Shown here: one piece after another, positions 1-17,121 of the stretch
How positions within the stretch are numbered: the stretch's first letter is position 1
How the letters are laid out: every line of letters begins with the position of its first letter
Assembly: GCA_036557785.1 (NCBI GenBank)
Contig: DATBGZ010000016.1
Coordinates: 1-64,000, forward strand
Length of the DNA: 64,000 nt
Reading direction: 5' to 3'
Source of the DNA: DATBGZ01 sp036557785
GTDB taxonomy: Bacteria > Actinomycetota > Actinomycetes > Mycobacteriales > Micromonosporaceae
Notes under the pieces: model-generated
The model's database searches: none
What the model saw: the letters and a program-made list of their open reading frames with translations, nothing else
What the model was told of the DNA's origin: nothing
Made by a program: the position numbers and the translations under genes

Positions 1-1365
<1,365 letters not shown>

Positions 1366-1398
1366 AGTAGTTTCCTTATCCTCGGTGGGAGCGTGTAG

Positions 1399-1869
1399 CT
1401 ACCAGCGGTAGTGGGCGAAGGCCCGGTTGGACTCCGCCATCTTGTGGGTGTCCTCGCGCCGCTTCACCGCGGCACCGAGGCCGTTACTCGCGTCGATCAG
1501 CTCGTTCATGAGCCGGTCGATCATGGTCTTCTCGCGCCGGGCGCGGGCGTAGCTCGTGAGCCAGCGCAGCCCGAGCGTGGTGGCCCGAGGCGGCTTGACC
1601 TCCATGGGCACCTGGTAGGTCGCGCCACCGACCCGGCGGCTCTTCACCTCGAGGGTGGGCTTCACGTTGTCCATGGCACGCTTAAGCGTCACGACCGGGT
1701 CGGTGCCGGTCTTGTCCCGGCACCCCTCGAGTGCGCCGTACACGATGCGCTCGGCGAGCGCGCGCTTGCCGCGCAGCAGGATCTTGTTGATCAACTGCGT
1801 CACGAGCGGCGAGTTGTAGACCGGGTCGGGGACCAGCGGCCGGCGCGGAGCGGGACCCTTGCGCGGCAT
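1399..1869 (-). CDS. rpsG: 30S ribosomal protein S7
   Basis: Primary binder that nucleates assembly of the head of the 30S subunit. 156 residues, the standard length, beginning MPRKGPAP and ending AFAHYRW as in other actinobacterial S7 proteins. The ATG shares one base with the rpsL stop codon (TAATG), so translation is probably coupled to rpsL. A frame-consistent extension upstream would run into rpsL and is rejected. fusA starts 33 nt downstream. Confidence 0.98.
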   Translation of the reverse strand: MPRKGPAPRRPLVPDPVYNSPLVTQLINKILLRGKRALAERIVYGALEGCRDKTGTDPVVTLKRAMDNVKPTLEVKSRRVGGATYQVPMEVKPPRATTLGLRWLTSYARARREKTMIDRLMNELIDASNGLGAAVKRREDTHKMAESNRAFAHYRW

Positions 1870-2243
1870 TACTTCTTCTCCTTCTTCGCGCCGTAACGAC
1901 TGCGTGCCTGCTTGCGGTTGCGCACACCCTGGGTGTCGAGCGTGCCACGGATGATCTTGTAACGGACGCCCGGCAGGTCCTTCACCCGGCCGCCGCGCAC
2001 GAGCACGATCGAGTGCTCCTGCAGGTTGTGGCCGACTCCGGGAATGTAGGCGGTCACCTCGATCTGGCTGGTCAGGCGCACGCGCGCGACCTTCCGAAGG
2101 GCCGAGTTCGGCTTCTTCGGGGTCGTGGTGTACACGCGGGTGCACACCCCGCGCCGCTGCGGGCTGCCCTTGAGCGCCGGCGTCTTCGTCTTGCTCGTCT
2201 TCGCCTGGCGGCCCTTGCGGACCAGCTGCTGGATCGTAGGCAT
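1869..2243 (-). CDS. rpsL: 30S ribosomal protein S12
   Basis: Decoding-centre protein of the 30S subunit. 124 residues, full length. The loops that contact the decoding site are conserved (TPKKPNSALRK around residue 43; RGGRVKDLPG around residue 88). Lys43 and Lys88, the positions classically changed in streptomycin-resistant mutants, are both lysine here, so no resistance change is present. First gene of the rpsL-rpsG-fusA operon; a strong promoter lies about 270 nt upstream. Confidence 0.98.
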   Translation of the reverse strand: MPTIQQLVRKGRQAKTSKTKTPALKGSPQRRGVCTRVYTTTPKKPNSALRKVARVRLTSQIEVTAYIPGVGHNLQEHSIVLVRGGRVKDLPGVRYKIIRGTLDTQGVRNRKQARSRYGAKKEKK

Positions 2244-2515
2244 CCGGGCCTCGCGTCCTTCTGTCTCGCGTCCGGCCCGGGTCGGGCGCGGCCGTGTCTC
2301 ATGTGTTCACGTCTGGTGTGGGTCCCCGTTCGGGGCACTCCGACCCCCGCGGTCGGGCGTGTCGAGTGCCCGCGCTCCGACGCGGTGATGGTCGCGCCCG
2401 AGTTTCGTGCCCGTCCCGCCTCAGGCGACCCACCGTGGCCGCCCCGGCCCCCGGACCCCACGAGAGGGCTTATGGGCGCACGCTCATGCGGCCTGGCGAG
2501 CAGGCACGAAGAAAT

Positions 2516-2544
2516 AGATTACCCGCCTCGGGCACGCAGGTCAA
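2516..2544 (-). promoter_or_regulatory. Promoter of the rpsL operon
   Basis: Read on the minus strand: TTGACC (2544-2539), a 17-nt spacer, then TAATCT (2521-2516), a near-consensus housekeeping sigma promoter. Transcription would start near 2509 and leave a leader of about 265 nt before rpsL. The rest of the 2244-2717 gap is GC-rich, contains no convincing coding frame, and carries the leader and the promoter. Confidence 0.7.
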
Positions 2545-2717
2545 AACGGGACGCCCGCCCCGATCCGACCCCGCGCCGGCGCCGGGCGTCTCCGCGCGCC
2601 AGTCTACCCCTGGCCCTCCGGCGGTCGCTGCGGATAACGCGGCGGCGCAATGCGGTAGGCACCGCCCCCGGCCAGCGCCTTTTCGACCGCGGGATCGCCG
2701 CCGCCGGTGGCGGGCGG

Positions 2718-3254
2718 TCACGCGAACGCGAACGCGACTACGACGACGAGCGCCGCCAACGCCAGACCAGCCAGGCCGCAGACCTGACCGGCGATCGCCA
2801 CGCCCCGGCCGCCGGTCGATGCCCCGGCAAGGGCCGGGCGGATGCGCCTGAGCCCGATCCGGGCGAGCCCGACCGCCGCGGCGCAGAGCAGCGCCGCGAG
2901 CAGCGCGAAGGCCCCGCCGGAGGGTGCCCCGAATCGAGCGGCAAAGAGGCCGGACATGGTCGAGACCAGGATCGACGCGATGCCCGCGACGAGGCTCCCG
3001 GCGGCCGGACCGTTCGGCGCCGACCGCACCTCGACCAGGGCGACCGCGAATGGGGTGCCCGCCACGGGTGCGACGGCGGTCGGCCGCGGCAGCCCGGTCC
3101 CGCGAGGCGGATACGAGGGCGGGTAGCCGTACCCGTACGGGCTGGGAGCGCCCGGGCCGTACGGGCTGGGGTAGGCGGCCGGCCGGGCCGGGTAAGAGCC
3201 GGGGGACGGCGACGGGCCGTACGGCGGCACCGGGTTGGCGGCGGGGGGCTGCAC
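2718..3254 (-). CDS. Small membrane protein with Pro/Tyr-rich N-terminus (DUF4190-like)
   Basis: 178 residues. The first 55 or so are a Pro/Gly/Tyr-rich, probably disordered cytoplasmic tail. They are followed by about four hydrophobic segments (near residues 85-105, 108-130 and 150-178). This architecture is typical of DUF4190-type actinobacterial membrane proteins of unknown role. The GTG start has no Shine-Dalgarno sequence, but TACGGT lies 6 nt upstream (3266-3261), suggesting a leaderless transcript. It sits between the rpsL promoter and a second protein of similar type, so the two may be paralogues. Confidence 0.75.
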   Translation of the reverse strand: MQPPAANPVPPYGPSPSPGSYPARPAAYPSPYGPGAPSPYGYGYPPSYPPRGTGLPRPTAVAPVAGTPFAVALVEVRSAPNGPAAGSLVAGIASILVSTMSGLFAARFGAPSGGAFALLAALLCAAAVGLARIGLRRIRPALAGASTGGRGVAIAGQVCGLAGLALAALVVVVAFAFA

Positions 3255-3303
3255 ACCAGAACCGTACTCGCTGGGTTCGCATCGCTACCCGCCGCTGCCC
3301 GGA

Positions 3304-3660
3304 TCAGTTCACCGTATCCGGGAAGTCGTGCCTGCCGGCGGCGGCTGCCATGGCGAGTGCGGCCGCGACGGCGGCCACGACCAGGGTCACAACACCGAGG
3401 GCCAGCCCAACGAGGGCCAGGATCTCGCCAGTGCGCAGGCGGTCGCCGCCGGTGAGAAACCCGGCGCTGGCCAGCAGGTCGGTGCGGGCCTGCCGGGCCA
3501 GGACCAGGCCCACCACCGCCGGCACGATGCCACCGACCAGGGGTCCGGTGAGCACGGCCACGACCCCGAGCGCCAGCACCGCCGTCGCCTTCGTGGAGCG
3601 GACCGGCTCCGGGTCGAGTGGGTGGCGCACCGGGGCGCCGACCGTGAGCGCAGCGACCAT
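3304..3660 (-). CDS. Small DUF4190-like membrane protein
   Basis: 118 residues from the ATG at 3660. A short hydrophilic start is followed by a first hydrophobic pair (about residues 24-55), a charged loop containing LRTGEI, and a second hydrophobic segment (about 80-108). The pattern ATAVLALGVVAVL...LVLARQ...RTGEILALVGLALG matches DUF4190-like proteins. The start is uncertain: no good ribosome binding site is visible, and an upstream TTG in frame is possible. It lies directly behind the rpoC terminator hairpin. The function is unknown. Confidence 0.6.
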   Translation of the reverse strand: MVAALTVGAPVRHPLDPEPVRSTKATAVLALGVVAVLTGPLVGGIVPAVVGLVLARQARTDLLASAGFLTGGDRLRTGEILALVGLALGVVTLVVAAVAAALAMAAAAGRHDFPDTVN

Positions 3661-3775
3661 GCGGACCAGAACAGCAGACCCGACGACCGCTGCGCGCCCG
3701 CTCCGGCCGGATACGCCCGGCAAGGTGACGCGGCGCCGTCTTGCTGGATCCGCGCCGGCCGGGACCGGGCAGACC

Positions 3776-3804
3776 GGTGGCCCGGAGCAGGGCCCCGGGC
3801 CACC
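3776..3804 (-). terminator. Hairpin terminator downstream of rpoC
   Basis: Perfect 10-bp stem (GGTGGCCCGG with CCGGGCCACC) and a 9-nt loop, beginning 24 nt past the rpoC stop. There is no U-tract, as is common for actinobacterial intrinsic terminators. It probably ends the rpoBC transcript. Confidence 0.6.
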
Positions 3805-3827
3805 TGTTTCTTCGTCGAAGGGATCGA

Positions 3828-7703
<3,876 letters not shown>

Positions 7704-7789
7704 TTTTTATCCCTCTGTGTAGGCTCGTCGTGGAATGCTGCGGAGGCGTCCTGGGCCGCGGCCCCCGTCGCGGCCCAGGACGCACGGGT

Positions 7790-11230
<3,441 letters not shown>

Positions 11231-11429
11231 GATGCGTCCTTCCGAGGACCTGGTGTGCGAGGCACGTCAGGCGGCGGCCTGCCTAGCCGGACGTGTTACC
11301 ACTTCTTGCGCACCCTGAATCATCCCCATCGGTTACGCCCGCTGGCCCGCGCCCACCACACGCGGTCGCGAAGGCGCCAGAAACAGACACGACGGACAGG
11401 GATGATGTCAGAAGGCAGCGCAAACTAGC

Positions 11430-11458
11430 AGTGTAGCCACCAAGCTACCCGCACGCAA
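11430..11458 (-). promoter_or_regulatory. Promoter of rpoBC
   Basis: Minus strand: TTGCGT (11458-11453), 17-nt spacer, TACACT (11435-11430). The predicted start near 11423 gives a 5' leader of about 190 nt. The 11231-11760 gap otherwise contains this leader, a strong hairpin at 11689-11734 and no convincing coding frame. Confidence 0.55.
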
Positions 11459-11688
11459 GCCCCCCTTTACCACGAGGCTGGTCGCCCCGAGGGGATTTGC
11501 CCCTTCGCCCGGCCAGGCGAGCCGTCGCAGCCTTAGCCGAACTGCCCGGCTAGGCAAGCCGTCGCCGGACGTGCACTTTGTCATCCGCTCGTCCGGGCCC
11601 ACACCAGCACCGGACCGCAACGCTGTGCTGATTCAGCGTGCCTGTCCGCACGGCAGCAGTCAAGTCCTCGGCCCAGACACGACCGGGA

Positions 11689-11734
11689 GAAACGGCGCCG
11701 GCCACCCCCGGGGGAGGCGGCCGGCAGACGTTTC
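11689..11734 (-). terminator. Hairpin between rplL and rpoB
   Basis: A 46-nt imperfect palindrome: outer stem GAAACG/CGTTTC, inner arms rich in CCGGCC and CCCCC/GGGGG. It starts 27 nt past the rplL stop. It is likely an intrinsic terminator or attenuator that sets the large excess of L7/L12 transcripts over rpoBC transcripts; which of the two cannot be decided from sequence. Confidence 0.6.
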
Positions 11735-11760
11735 AGGCGCGTAGGTGTACGGCTGCGGAA

Positions 11761-12153
11761 CTACTTGAGCGTGACCTTGGCGCCCTCGGCCTCGAGCTTG
11801 GTCTTCGCCTTGTCGGCGTTCTCCTTGTTGACCTTCTCCAGGACAGCCTTGGGGGCCGCCTCGACGAGGTCCTTGGCCTCCTTGAGACCGAGGCCGGTGA
11901 GCTCCCGAACGACCTTGATGACCTGGATCTTCTTGCCGCCGTCGTTGTCGAGGATGACATCGAACTCGTCCTGCTCCTCGGCAGCCTCGGGCGCCGCGGC
12001 GCCTGCGGCGGGACCGGCGGCCATGCCGACGGCGACCGGGGCGGCGGCCTTGACGTCGAAGGTCTCCTCGAACTGCTTCACGAACTCCGAGAGCTCGATC
12101 AGCGTCATCTCCTTGAAGGCGTCGAGCAGATCGGTGGTGGACAGCTTCGCCAT
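11761..12153 (-). CDS. rplL: 50S ribosomal protein L7/L12
   Basis: Stalk protein of the large subunit that recruits translational GTPases. 130 residues: an N-terminal dimerisation and L10-binding helix pair (1-35), an Ala/Gly/Pro-rich hinge (about 37-58) and the globular C-terminal domain with the conserved KIQVIKVVRELTGLGLKEAK helix. It follows rplJ by 59 nt. Confidence 0.98.
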   Translation of the reverse strand: MAKLSTTDLLDAFKEMTLIELSEFVKQFEETFDVKAAAPVAVGMAAGPAAGAAAPEAAEEQDEFDVILDNDGGKKIQVIKVVRELTGLGLKEAKDLVEAAPKAVLEKVNKENADKAKTKLEAEGAKVTLK

Positions 12154-12212
12154 GGTGGCGCTTCCTTTCGCTTTCGCGGTGCTCTGGTTGTGGTCTGGTC
12201 TTGGTCCGCGGT

Positions 12213-12749
12213 CTACGCGGAGGCGCCCTCGTGCTTGGCCCGCAGGGCGTCGGCCAGGCGTACGGCCTGGGACAGCGGCGCCTGGAAGGTCGCCGCGGCC
12301 TTGGACAGGTTCGCCTTCATCGCGCCGGCGAGCTTGGCGAGCAGCACCTCGCGGGACTCGAGGTCGGCCAGCCTGCCCACCTCTGCCGCGGAGAGCGGCT
12401 TGCCCTCGAAGACCCCGCCCTTGATCACCAGCAGGGGGTGTGCCTTAGCGAACTCGCGCAGGCCCTTGGCGGCCTCGACGACGTCTCCGGTGACGAAGGC
12501 GAGCGCGGTGGGACCGGAGAACAGGTCGCCCAGACCCGCGATGCCCGCCCCTTCCGCCGCCCGTTTGGCCAGCGTGTTCTTGGCCACGGCGTAGGTGGTC
12601 TGCGGACCGAGCGCGCGGCGCAGCATCTTGAGCTGCGCGACCGTGAGACCGCGGTACTCGGTGAGCACCGTGGCGGTCGCCGACCGGAAGTGGTCGGTCA
12701 GCTCGGCAACGGCTGTTGCCTTGTCCGTGCGAACCGGCTTGTCCGCCAT
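12213..12749 (-). CDS. rplJ: 50S ribosomal protein L10
   Basis: Base of the ribosomal stalk; binds 23S rRNA through its N-terminal domain and L7/L12 dimers through its C-terminal helix. 178 residues from ATG at 12749, chosen because GAGGAGG lies just upstream; a 15-codon extension to 12794 would bury that site. The leader upstream has the layout expected for L10 autoregulation. Confidence 0.97.
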   Translation of the reverse strand: MADKPVRTDKATAVAELTDHFRSATATVLTEYRGLTVAQLKMLRRALGPQTTYAVAKNTLAKRAAEGAGIAGLGDLFSGPTALAFVTGDVVEAAKGLREFAKAHPLLVIKGGVFEGKPLSAAEVGRLADLESREVLLAKLAGAMKANLSKAAATFQAPLSQAVRLADALRAKHEGASA

Positions 12750-12802
12750 GTCCCCTCCTCTCGTTGCGTCGGGCTGGTCGGGCCCGACCCGCACATGAGA
12801 AA

Positions 12803-12829
12803 CGTCCCGGGCGCAGGGCGCACGGGACG
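12803..12829 (-). terminator. Attenuator-like hairpin in the rplJ leader
   Basis: Minus strand: CGTCCCG, a GC-rich loop, then CGGGACG, followed directly by UUUCUC. This is the only hairpin in the ribosomal region with a U-rich tail, and it stands between the promoter and the rplJ ribosome binding site. In many bacteria the L10-(L12)4 complex controls such a leader; here that role is inferred from position. Confidence 0.5.
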
Positions 12830-12831
12830 CT

Positions 12832-12949
12832 GATGCCTTCGATGAAGGAGGAGCGCTTGCCGTTCAACCTGCGCGGGCCGCCTGCTGAGCAGGCCTTCGA
12901 TCCCACCGTGGAACGGTGAGGTGACCAGCGGTCTATGGTGGAACTTCTG
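12832..12949 (-). ncRNA. Candidate L10 leader (autoregulatory 5' UTR)
   Basis: About 200 nt separate the predicted transcription start (near 12949) from rplJ. On the minus strand the leader contains several paired GC-rich segments, including CCACCATAG...CCACGGTGG and CCTGCTCAGCAGG, upstream of the attenuator-like hairpin. The layout agrees with the L10 leader family, in which ribosomal L10-L12 binds a kink-turn. A covariance-model search would decide; I cannot run it. Confidence 0.45.
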
Positions 12950-12955
12950 GCGAAC

Positions 12956-12985
12956 AGACTACGCGAATTCGCCGGGCCCCGGCAA
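12956..12985 (-). promoter_or_regulatory. Promoter of rplJL
   Basis: Minus strand: TTGCCG (12985-12980), 18-nt spacer, TAGTCT (12961-12956). The -10 element is good and the -35 moderate. Together with the leader hairpins this explains the 12750-13067 gap, which holds no gene. Confidence 0.5.
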
Positions 12986-13067
12986 ATTCTCGCCGGCCCT
13001 GAGTCGGGAATGCGTACTTTCGAAGGCCTTCCCGATACGGGTGGTGTCGTCACGGTAAGGTCCGCCC

Positions 13068-14276
13068 GTGTCTGTGCTCGCGACCGCCACACCGGCCGGC
13101 GCCACACCCGTATCCGTACGGCCTGATCGGCCGTGGCGCCGCGCCTGGCTGACCGGGCTGGCGACGTGGGCGGTCGCCTACGTCACCTATCTCGCCATCA
13201 ACGCGACGTTCTGGATGGTGCGCGATGAGGACCCAGTGCCGCTGCGCGAATTCTTCAATGTCTGGAACCGTTGGGACACCGGACACTACGAGTACATCGC
13301 CTCGAACGGCTACGACCTCTCCACCGCCAACCCAGCGTTCTTTCCGCTCTACCCGATGCTCATGCGAGCGCTCGACCCGGTGCTGCCGGGGCAGATGCTC
13401 GCCGCGTCGTTGATCATCGCCTCGATCGCGTGCATAGCCGCGCTCGCGGTGTTCACCCGGCTCGCGGAGGACCTCTTCGACGTGAGCACCGGGCAACGCA
13501 CCGCCCTGTACCTCATCGCGTCCCCGTTCGGCTTCTACCTCGTCGCCGGGTACAACGAGAGCCTCTTCGTGGCGCTCTGCGTCGCCTCGATGTACTGCAT
13601 GCGCAAAGGCTATTGGTGGTACGCGGGTGCGTTCGGCGCGTTCGCCAGCGCCACCCGGTACTTCGGCGCGGCGCTGGCCCTCGCCTTCGTGATCGAGTAC
13701 CTGCGCCAGCGGGACTGGGACCTACGCCGCCTGTGGTGGGACGCGCTGGCGGTCCTGCTCGTGCCCGCGGGACTGATCGCCTACATGGTCTACAGCGCCC
13801 GGACCTTCGGCAATCCGCTCGAGTTCGCCGAACTCCAGCAGTCGAACTGGGGCCACCGGTTCAGTGCCCCGTGGACGAGCATCATCGAGTCCGTCAAGCT
13901 GACCGACACGTGGTGGCATGACGCCCCGTTCCACACCTGGTTCGTGCTCAACGTGCTCGACCTGGGCGCCGTGCCGGTCATCCTCGCGCTGCTCGTCCTC
14001 AGCCTTGTCGGCCCGTGGAAGCTCGGGGATCAGGCCTGGTATCTGGTTGCCTTCGGCATAGCGGCATTTGGCTCTGTGCTGATCTCCCCCGTCTTCAGCT
14101 TCGGCCTGCCGCCCTTGCACGGGTTGCCGAGGTATGCGCTGGAGATGGTGCCGCTCTACCTCGTGCTGGCGCGCATGGGCCAGCACCGGGCGTTCGAGCG
14201 TGCCTACCTCTTCCCCACGATCGGCCTGCAGTCGGCCCTGCTTCTGGCGTACTTCAGCCATATCTTCATCTCCTGA
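13068..14276 (+). CDS. PIG-V-type mannosyltransferase, polytopic membrane protein
   Basis: 402 residues with about eight to ten membrane segments. The first lumenal-type loop carries the GT-C signature WDTGHYEYIASNGY, followed by AFFPLYP, which matches the PIG-V/GPI mannosyltransferase II-like family found in actinobacteria. Such enzymes use polyprenyl-phosphate mannose on the outer face of the membrane; the acceptor here is unknown. GTG start without Shine-Dalgarno; TAAGGT lies 6 nt upstream, suggesting a leaderless mRNA. It is the only plus-strand gene among the ribosomal protein genes and is divergent from rplJ. Confidence 0.85.
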   Translation: MSVLATATPAGATPVSVRPDRPWRRAWLTGLATWAVAYVTYLAINATFWMVRDEDPVPLREFFNVWNRWDTGHYEYIASNGYDLSTANPAFFPLYPMLMRALDPVLPGQMLAASLIIASIACIAALAVFTRLAEDLFDVSTGQRTALYLIASPFGFYLVAGYNESLFVALCVASMYCMRKGYWWYAGAFGAFASATRYFGAALALAFVIEYLRQRDWDLRRLWWDALAVLLVPAGLIAYMVYSARTFGNPLEFAELQQSNWGHRFSAPWTSIIESVKLTDTWWHDAPFHTWFVLNVLDLGAVPVILALLVLSLVGPWKLGDQAWYLVAFGIAAFGSVLISPVFSFGLPPLHGLPRYALEMVPLYLVLARMGQHRAFERAYLFPTIGLQSALLLAYFSHIFIS

Positions 14277-14292
14277 GGCCCGAGACCTCAGG
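14272..14292. terminator. Bidirectional terminator overlapping two stop codons
   Basis: Perfect 7-bp inverted repeat CCTGAGG/CCTCAGG with a 7-nt loop in the 11-nt gap between convergent genes. Each arm contains the stop codon of one gene (mannosyltransferase on plus, rplA on minus). Confidence 0.5.
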
Positions 14293-15007
14293 CAGTGGCG
14301 TCGGCGGCCTCGCGCAGGTTGCGCGTGACGTTGGGATCGACCGGGATGCCCGGTCCCATCGTCGTCGTCACGAAGACCTTGCGCAGGTAGCGGCCCTTGG
14401 CGGCCGACGGCTTGGCCCGCAGCACCTCGTCCAGGACGGCCGCGTAGTTCTCGACCAACTGCTCCGAGCTGAACGAGACCCGGCCGATGATCAGGTGGAG
14501 GTTCGAGTGCTTGTCGACCCGGAACGTGATCTTGCCGCCCTTGATGTCCGCCACCGCCTTGGCGACGTCCATCGTGACCGTGCCCGTCTTCGGGTTGGGC
14601 ATGAGGCCGCGTGGGCCCAGGATCCGCGCGATGCGGCCGATCTTGGCCATCTGGTCGGGGGTCGCGATCGCCGCGTCGAAGTCCAGCCAGCCGCCCTGGA
14701 TGCGGGCGACCAGGTCATCGCTGCCGACCGCGTCGGCGCCGGCGGCCTCGGCCTCCGTCGCCTTGTCGCCGGCCGCGAAGACGATCACACGTGCCGTCTT
14801 GCCCGTACCGTGCGGAAGGTTGACGACGCCCCGGACCATCTGGTCCGCCTTGCGTGGATCGACGCCGAGCCGCATCGCCACCTCGACCGTCGCGTCGAAC
14901 TTCACCGGGCTCGTCTGCTGGGCCAGTTTGATCGCATCGGCCGGCGGGTAGAGCCGGCTGCGGTCCACCTGCGCGACCGCCGTGCGGTAACCCTTACTGC
15001 GCTGCAT
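14288..15007 (-). CDS. rplA: 50S ribosomal protein L1
   Basis: Binds 23S rRNA at the mobile L1 stalk and its own mRNA as a repressor in many bacteria. 239 residues from ATG at 15007, which has AAGGAG upstream; longer in-frame starts are rejected. Conserved segments include GTGK near residue 110 and the GPRGLMPNPKTGTV motif near residue 140. It follows rplK after 67 nt. Confidence 0.97.
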   Translation of the reverse strand: MQRSKGYRTAVAQVDRSRLYPPADAIKLAQQTSPVKFDATVEVAMRLGVDPRKADQMVRGVVNLPHGTGKTARVIVFAAGDKATEAEAAGADAVGSDDLVARIQGGWLDFDAAIATPDQMAKIGRIARILGPRGLMPNPKTGTVTMDVAKAVADIKGGKITFRVDKHSNLHLIIGRVSFSSEQLVENYAAVLDEVLRAKPSAAKGRYLRKVFVTTTMGPGIPVDPNVTRNLREAADATA

Positions 15008-15074
15008 GTTCGGTGTCTCCTTGTGGTGAACGTCGGGCCAGCGCGGCCCTCCCACTGAGCCATTGATGGCTGGG

Positions 15075-15509
15075 CTAGTCCCGGACGGTGATCCCCATCG
15101 ACCGGGCCGTGCCGGCAATGATCTTCTCGGCGGCCTCGACGTCGTTCGCGTTGAGGTCGGCCATCTTCTTCTGCGCGATCTCCCGCAGTTGCGCACGGCT
15201 GATCGCGCCGACCTTGGCGGTGTGCGGAGTGCCGGAGCCCTTCGCGACACCCGCCGCCTTGATCAGCAAGCGCGCGGCGGGCGGCGTCTTCAGTACGAAC
15301 GAGAAGGTACGGTCCTCATAGACGCTGATCTCCGCAGGGACGATGTCGCCCCGCTGGCTCTCGGTAGCCGCGTTGTACTGCTTGACGAACTCCATGATGT
15401 TCACGCCGTGCTGGCCCAGCGCTGGGCCGACCGGCGGTGCCGGGGTGGCCTGACCGGCCGGGAGCTGGAGGGTGAACGTCTTGACCAGCTTCTTCTTCTT
15501 GGGAGGCAT
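15075..15509 (-). CDS. rplK: 50S ribosomal protein L11
   Basis: Part of the GTPase-associated centre and needed for RelA activation by uncharged tRNA. 144 residues, standard length. The N-terminal proline-rich PPVGPALGQHGVNIMEF segment, site of thiopeptide contacts, is intact, as is the C-terminal RNA-binding domain. It lies 51 nt behind nusG. Confidence 0.98.
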   Translation of the reverse strand: MPPKKKKLVKTFTLQLPAGQATPAPPVGPALGQHGVNIMEFVKQYNAATESQRGDIVPAEISVYEDRTFSFVLKTPPAARLLIKAAGVAKGSGTPHTAKVGAISRAQLREIAQKKMADLNANDVEAAEKIIAGTARSMGITVRD

Positions 15510-15560
15510 GACTCTTCCTGACTGATTTCTGGGCTTGGCGCGATTCGTGGTGCGGCGGGG

Positions 15561-16247
15561 CTAGACCTTGGAGACCTGGTTGAAGTTCAGCTCGACCGGC
15601 GTCTCCCGGCCGAAGATCGATACCAGCGCCTTGAGCTTCTGCTGGTCGACGTTGATCTCGCTGATCGTCGCCGGCAGGGAGGCGAACGGTCCATCGATGA
15701 CAGTGACGGAGTTCCCGACTTCGAAATCGAGCACACGCACCTCCGCCCGTGCCTTCGCGGCCGGCACCACCGCCGGGGCGAGCCACTTGAGCACCTCGTC
15801 GAGGGACAGCGGGGCGGGACGGTCCGCGCGGTCAGTGGACCCCACGAAGCCGGTGACGCCCGGGGTGTTGCGGACGCAGGAGTACGACTCGGGGGTCAGC
15901 TCCATCCGGACCAGGATGTAGCCGGGGAAGACCTTGTTCTGCACGTGCTGGCGCTTGCCGTTGCGAACCTCGACCTCTTCCCGGGTGGGCACCTCGACCT
16001 GGTAGATGAACTCCTCCATGTCGAGCGTCGCGATGCGGGTCTCCAGGTTGGTCTTGACCCGGTTCTCGTACCCGGCGTAGGAGTGCACCACGAACCAGTC
16101 GCCCGGCGCGTAGCGCAGGCGCTGGCGCAGCGCCTCGACCGGGTCGATCTCGTCCGGTCCGTCGGGCTCCAGCGCGTCCGCCGCGTCCCCGGACAGGACG
16201 ACGTCCACGACCGGCTCGTCGGTCTCGTCGTACTCGGGCACCATCAC
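15561..16247 (-). CDS. nusG: Transcription termination/antitermination factor NusG
   Basis: RNA polymerase elongation factor that couples transcription to translation or Rho. 228 residues: an acidic N-terminal extension of about 45 residues typical of actinobacteria, the NGN domain (WFVVHSYAGYENRVK, residues about 50-160) and a C-terminal KOW domain (VGNSVTVIDGPFASLPATI). An ATG pair opens the frame at 16247. It follows secE. Confidence 0.97.
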   Translation of the reverse strand: MMVPEYDETDEPVVDVVLSGDAADALEPDGPDEIDPVEALRQRLRYAPGDWFVVHSYAGYENRVKTNLETRIATLDMEEFIYQVEVPTREEVEVRNGKRQHVQNKVFPGYILVRMELTPESYSCVRNTPGVTGFVGSTDRADRPAPLSLDEVLKWLAPAVVPAAKARAEVRVLDFEVGNSVTVIDGPFASLPATISEINVDQQKLKALVSIFGRETPVELNFNQVSKV

Positions 16248-16362
16248 TCCTCCGGCGCGGCCCGGCAGGCGCCCGGCATCCCGGCGCTGTTCTGTTCGGG
16301 CTCCCCGCGCACTTAGAACTGCCTTCCATCACCCCCGGCCCGCGGCCGGAGTCTACGTGCTG

Positions 16363-16803
16363 CTACTGGCTCGATCGGCCGAAGATCAGGAACATCAGCC
16401 GGGCGAACCCGACGTCAAGGCCGGCCACGTAGCTCATCACCAGCGCCACGAACACGACCACGACCGTCGTATAGGTCAACAGTTCCTTACGCGTCGGCCA
16501 GATGACCTTCTGCAGCTCGGCCACGATCTCGCGGACCCGCTTGGCCAGCCAGCCGAAGAAGCCGGGAGCGGCGCCGCTGCGGGTCCGGGCCGTCGCTACC
16601 CGGGTCCGCGTCGCCGTGCCCACGCCGCGCCTCGTCGCCCGGCGGTCGGGCTCGTCGAGATCCGCCTCGTCGAGGTCGGTCTCGTCGAGGTCGACGTCAT
16701 CGGGGTCATCGACGTCGAGCTCCTCGTCCTCATAGGCGTCCTCGATCGGGTCGTCGATGCCGTCGTCATCGACGTTGCGTCCCCGGCGATTCGCTCTGGC
16801 CAC
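16363..16803 (-). CDS. secE: Preprotein translocase subunit SecE
   Basis: Essential small subunit of the SecYEG channel. 146 residues from the GTG at 16803 with a GAGGG site upstream. The first 80 or so residues are a strongly acidic, Asp-rich extension. The conserved SecE domain lies at the C-terminus: amphipathic helix FGWLAKRVREIVAELQKVIWPTRKE, then one membrane helix (about residues 116-138). Longer in-frame starts would run through tRNA-Trp and are rejected. Confidence 0.95.
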   Translation of the reverse strand: MARANRRGRNVDDDGIDDPIEDAYEDEELDVDDPDDVDLDETDLDEADLDEPDRRATRRGVGTATRTRVATARTRSGAAPGFFGWLAKRVREIVAELQKVIWPTRKELLTYTTVVVVFVALVMSYVAGLDVGFARLMFLIFGRSSQ

Positions 16804-16847
16804 TTCGCCCTCTCTCGGTTCCTGTTCCCATGTAGGGGCTGGTCTCG

Positions 16848-16923
16848 TGGCAGGGGCGACAGGACTCGAACCTGCAACCTGCGGTTTTGGAGACCGCTGC
16901 GCTACCAATTGCGCCACACCCCT
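16848..16923 (-). tRNA. tRNA-Trp (anticodon CCA)
   Basis: 76 nt including an encoded 3' CCA. Seven-base-pair acceptor stem AGGGGTG/CGCCCCT, anticodon loop TCCAAAA giving CCA, and the T-arm GGTTCGAGTCC. It sits between secE and the MaoC gene pair, the usual actinobacterial position. Confidence 0.97.
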
Positions 16924-17121
16924 GTGCGCGGCGGCCAGGCACGGGCCCAATCCTCCGCGTAGGGCCCGTCCCACCCGTCGGGCGCCTGCGGAACGTCCGG
17001 TTGCGGGCACACCACGACAGGGGTGACTACCCCACGGGCGACCAGTGTACGGGCACCGGCCCGGTCGACCCAAACCGAGGGGCAACGCACCGACGCGCGC
17101 CCGCGCGTGCGCCGCTGGTCG

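Noticed and set aside
2013..3455. 480-codon plus-strand ORF across the rpsL leader
   Set aside because: Arg/Pro/Gly-rich throughout, antisense to rpsL, its promoter and a membrane protein gene.
11408..11620. 70-codon minus-strand ORF in the rpoB upstream gap
   Set aside because: Overlaps the predicted rpoB promoter, lacks a ribosome site and has no recognisable protein character.
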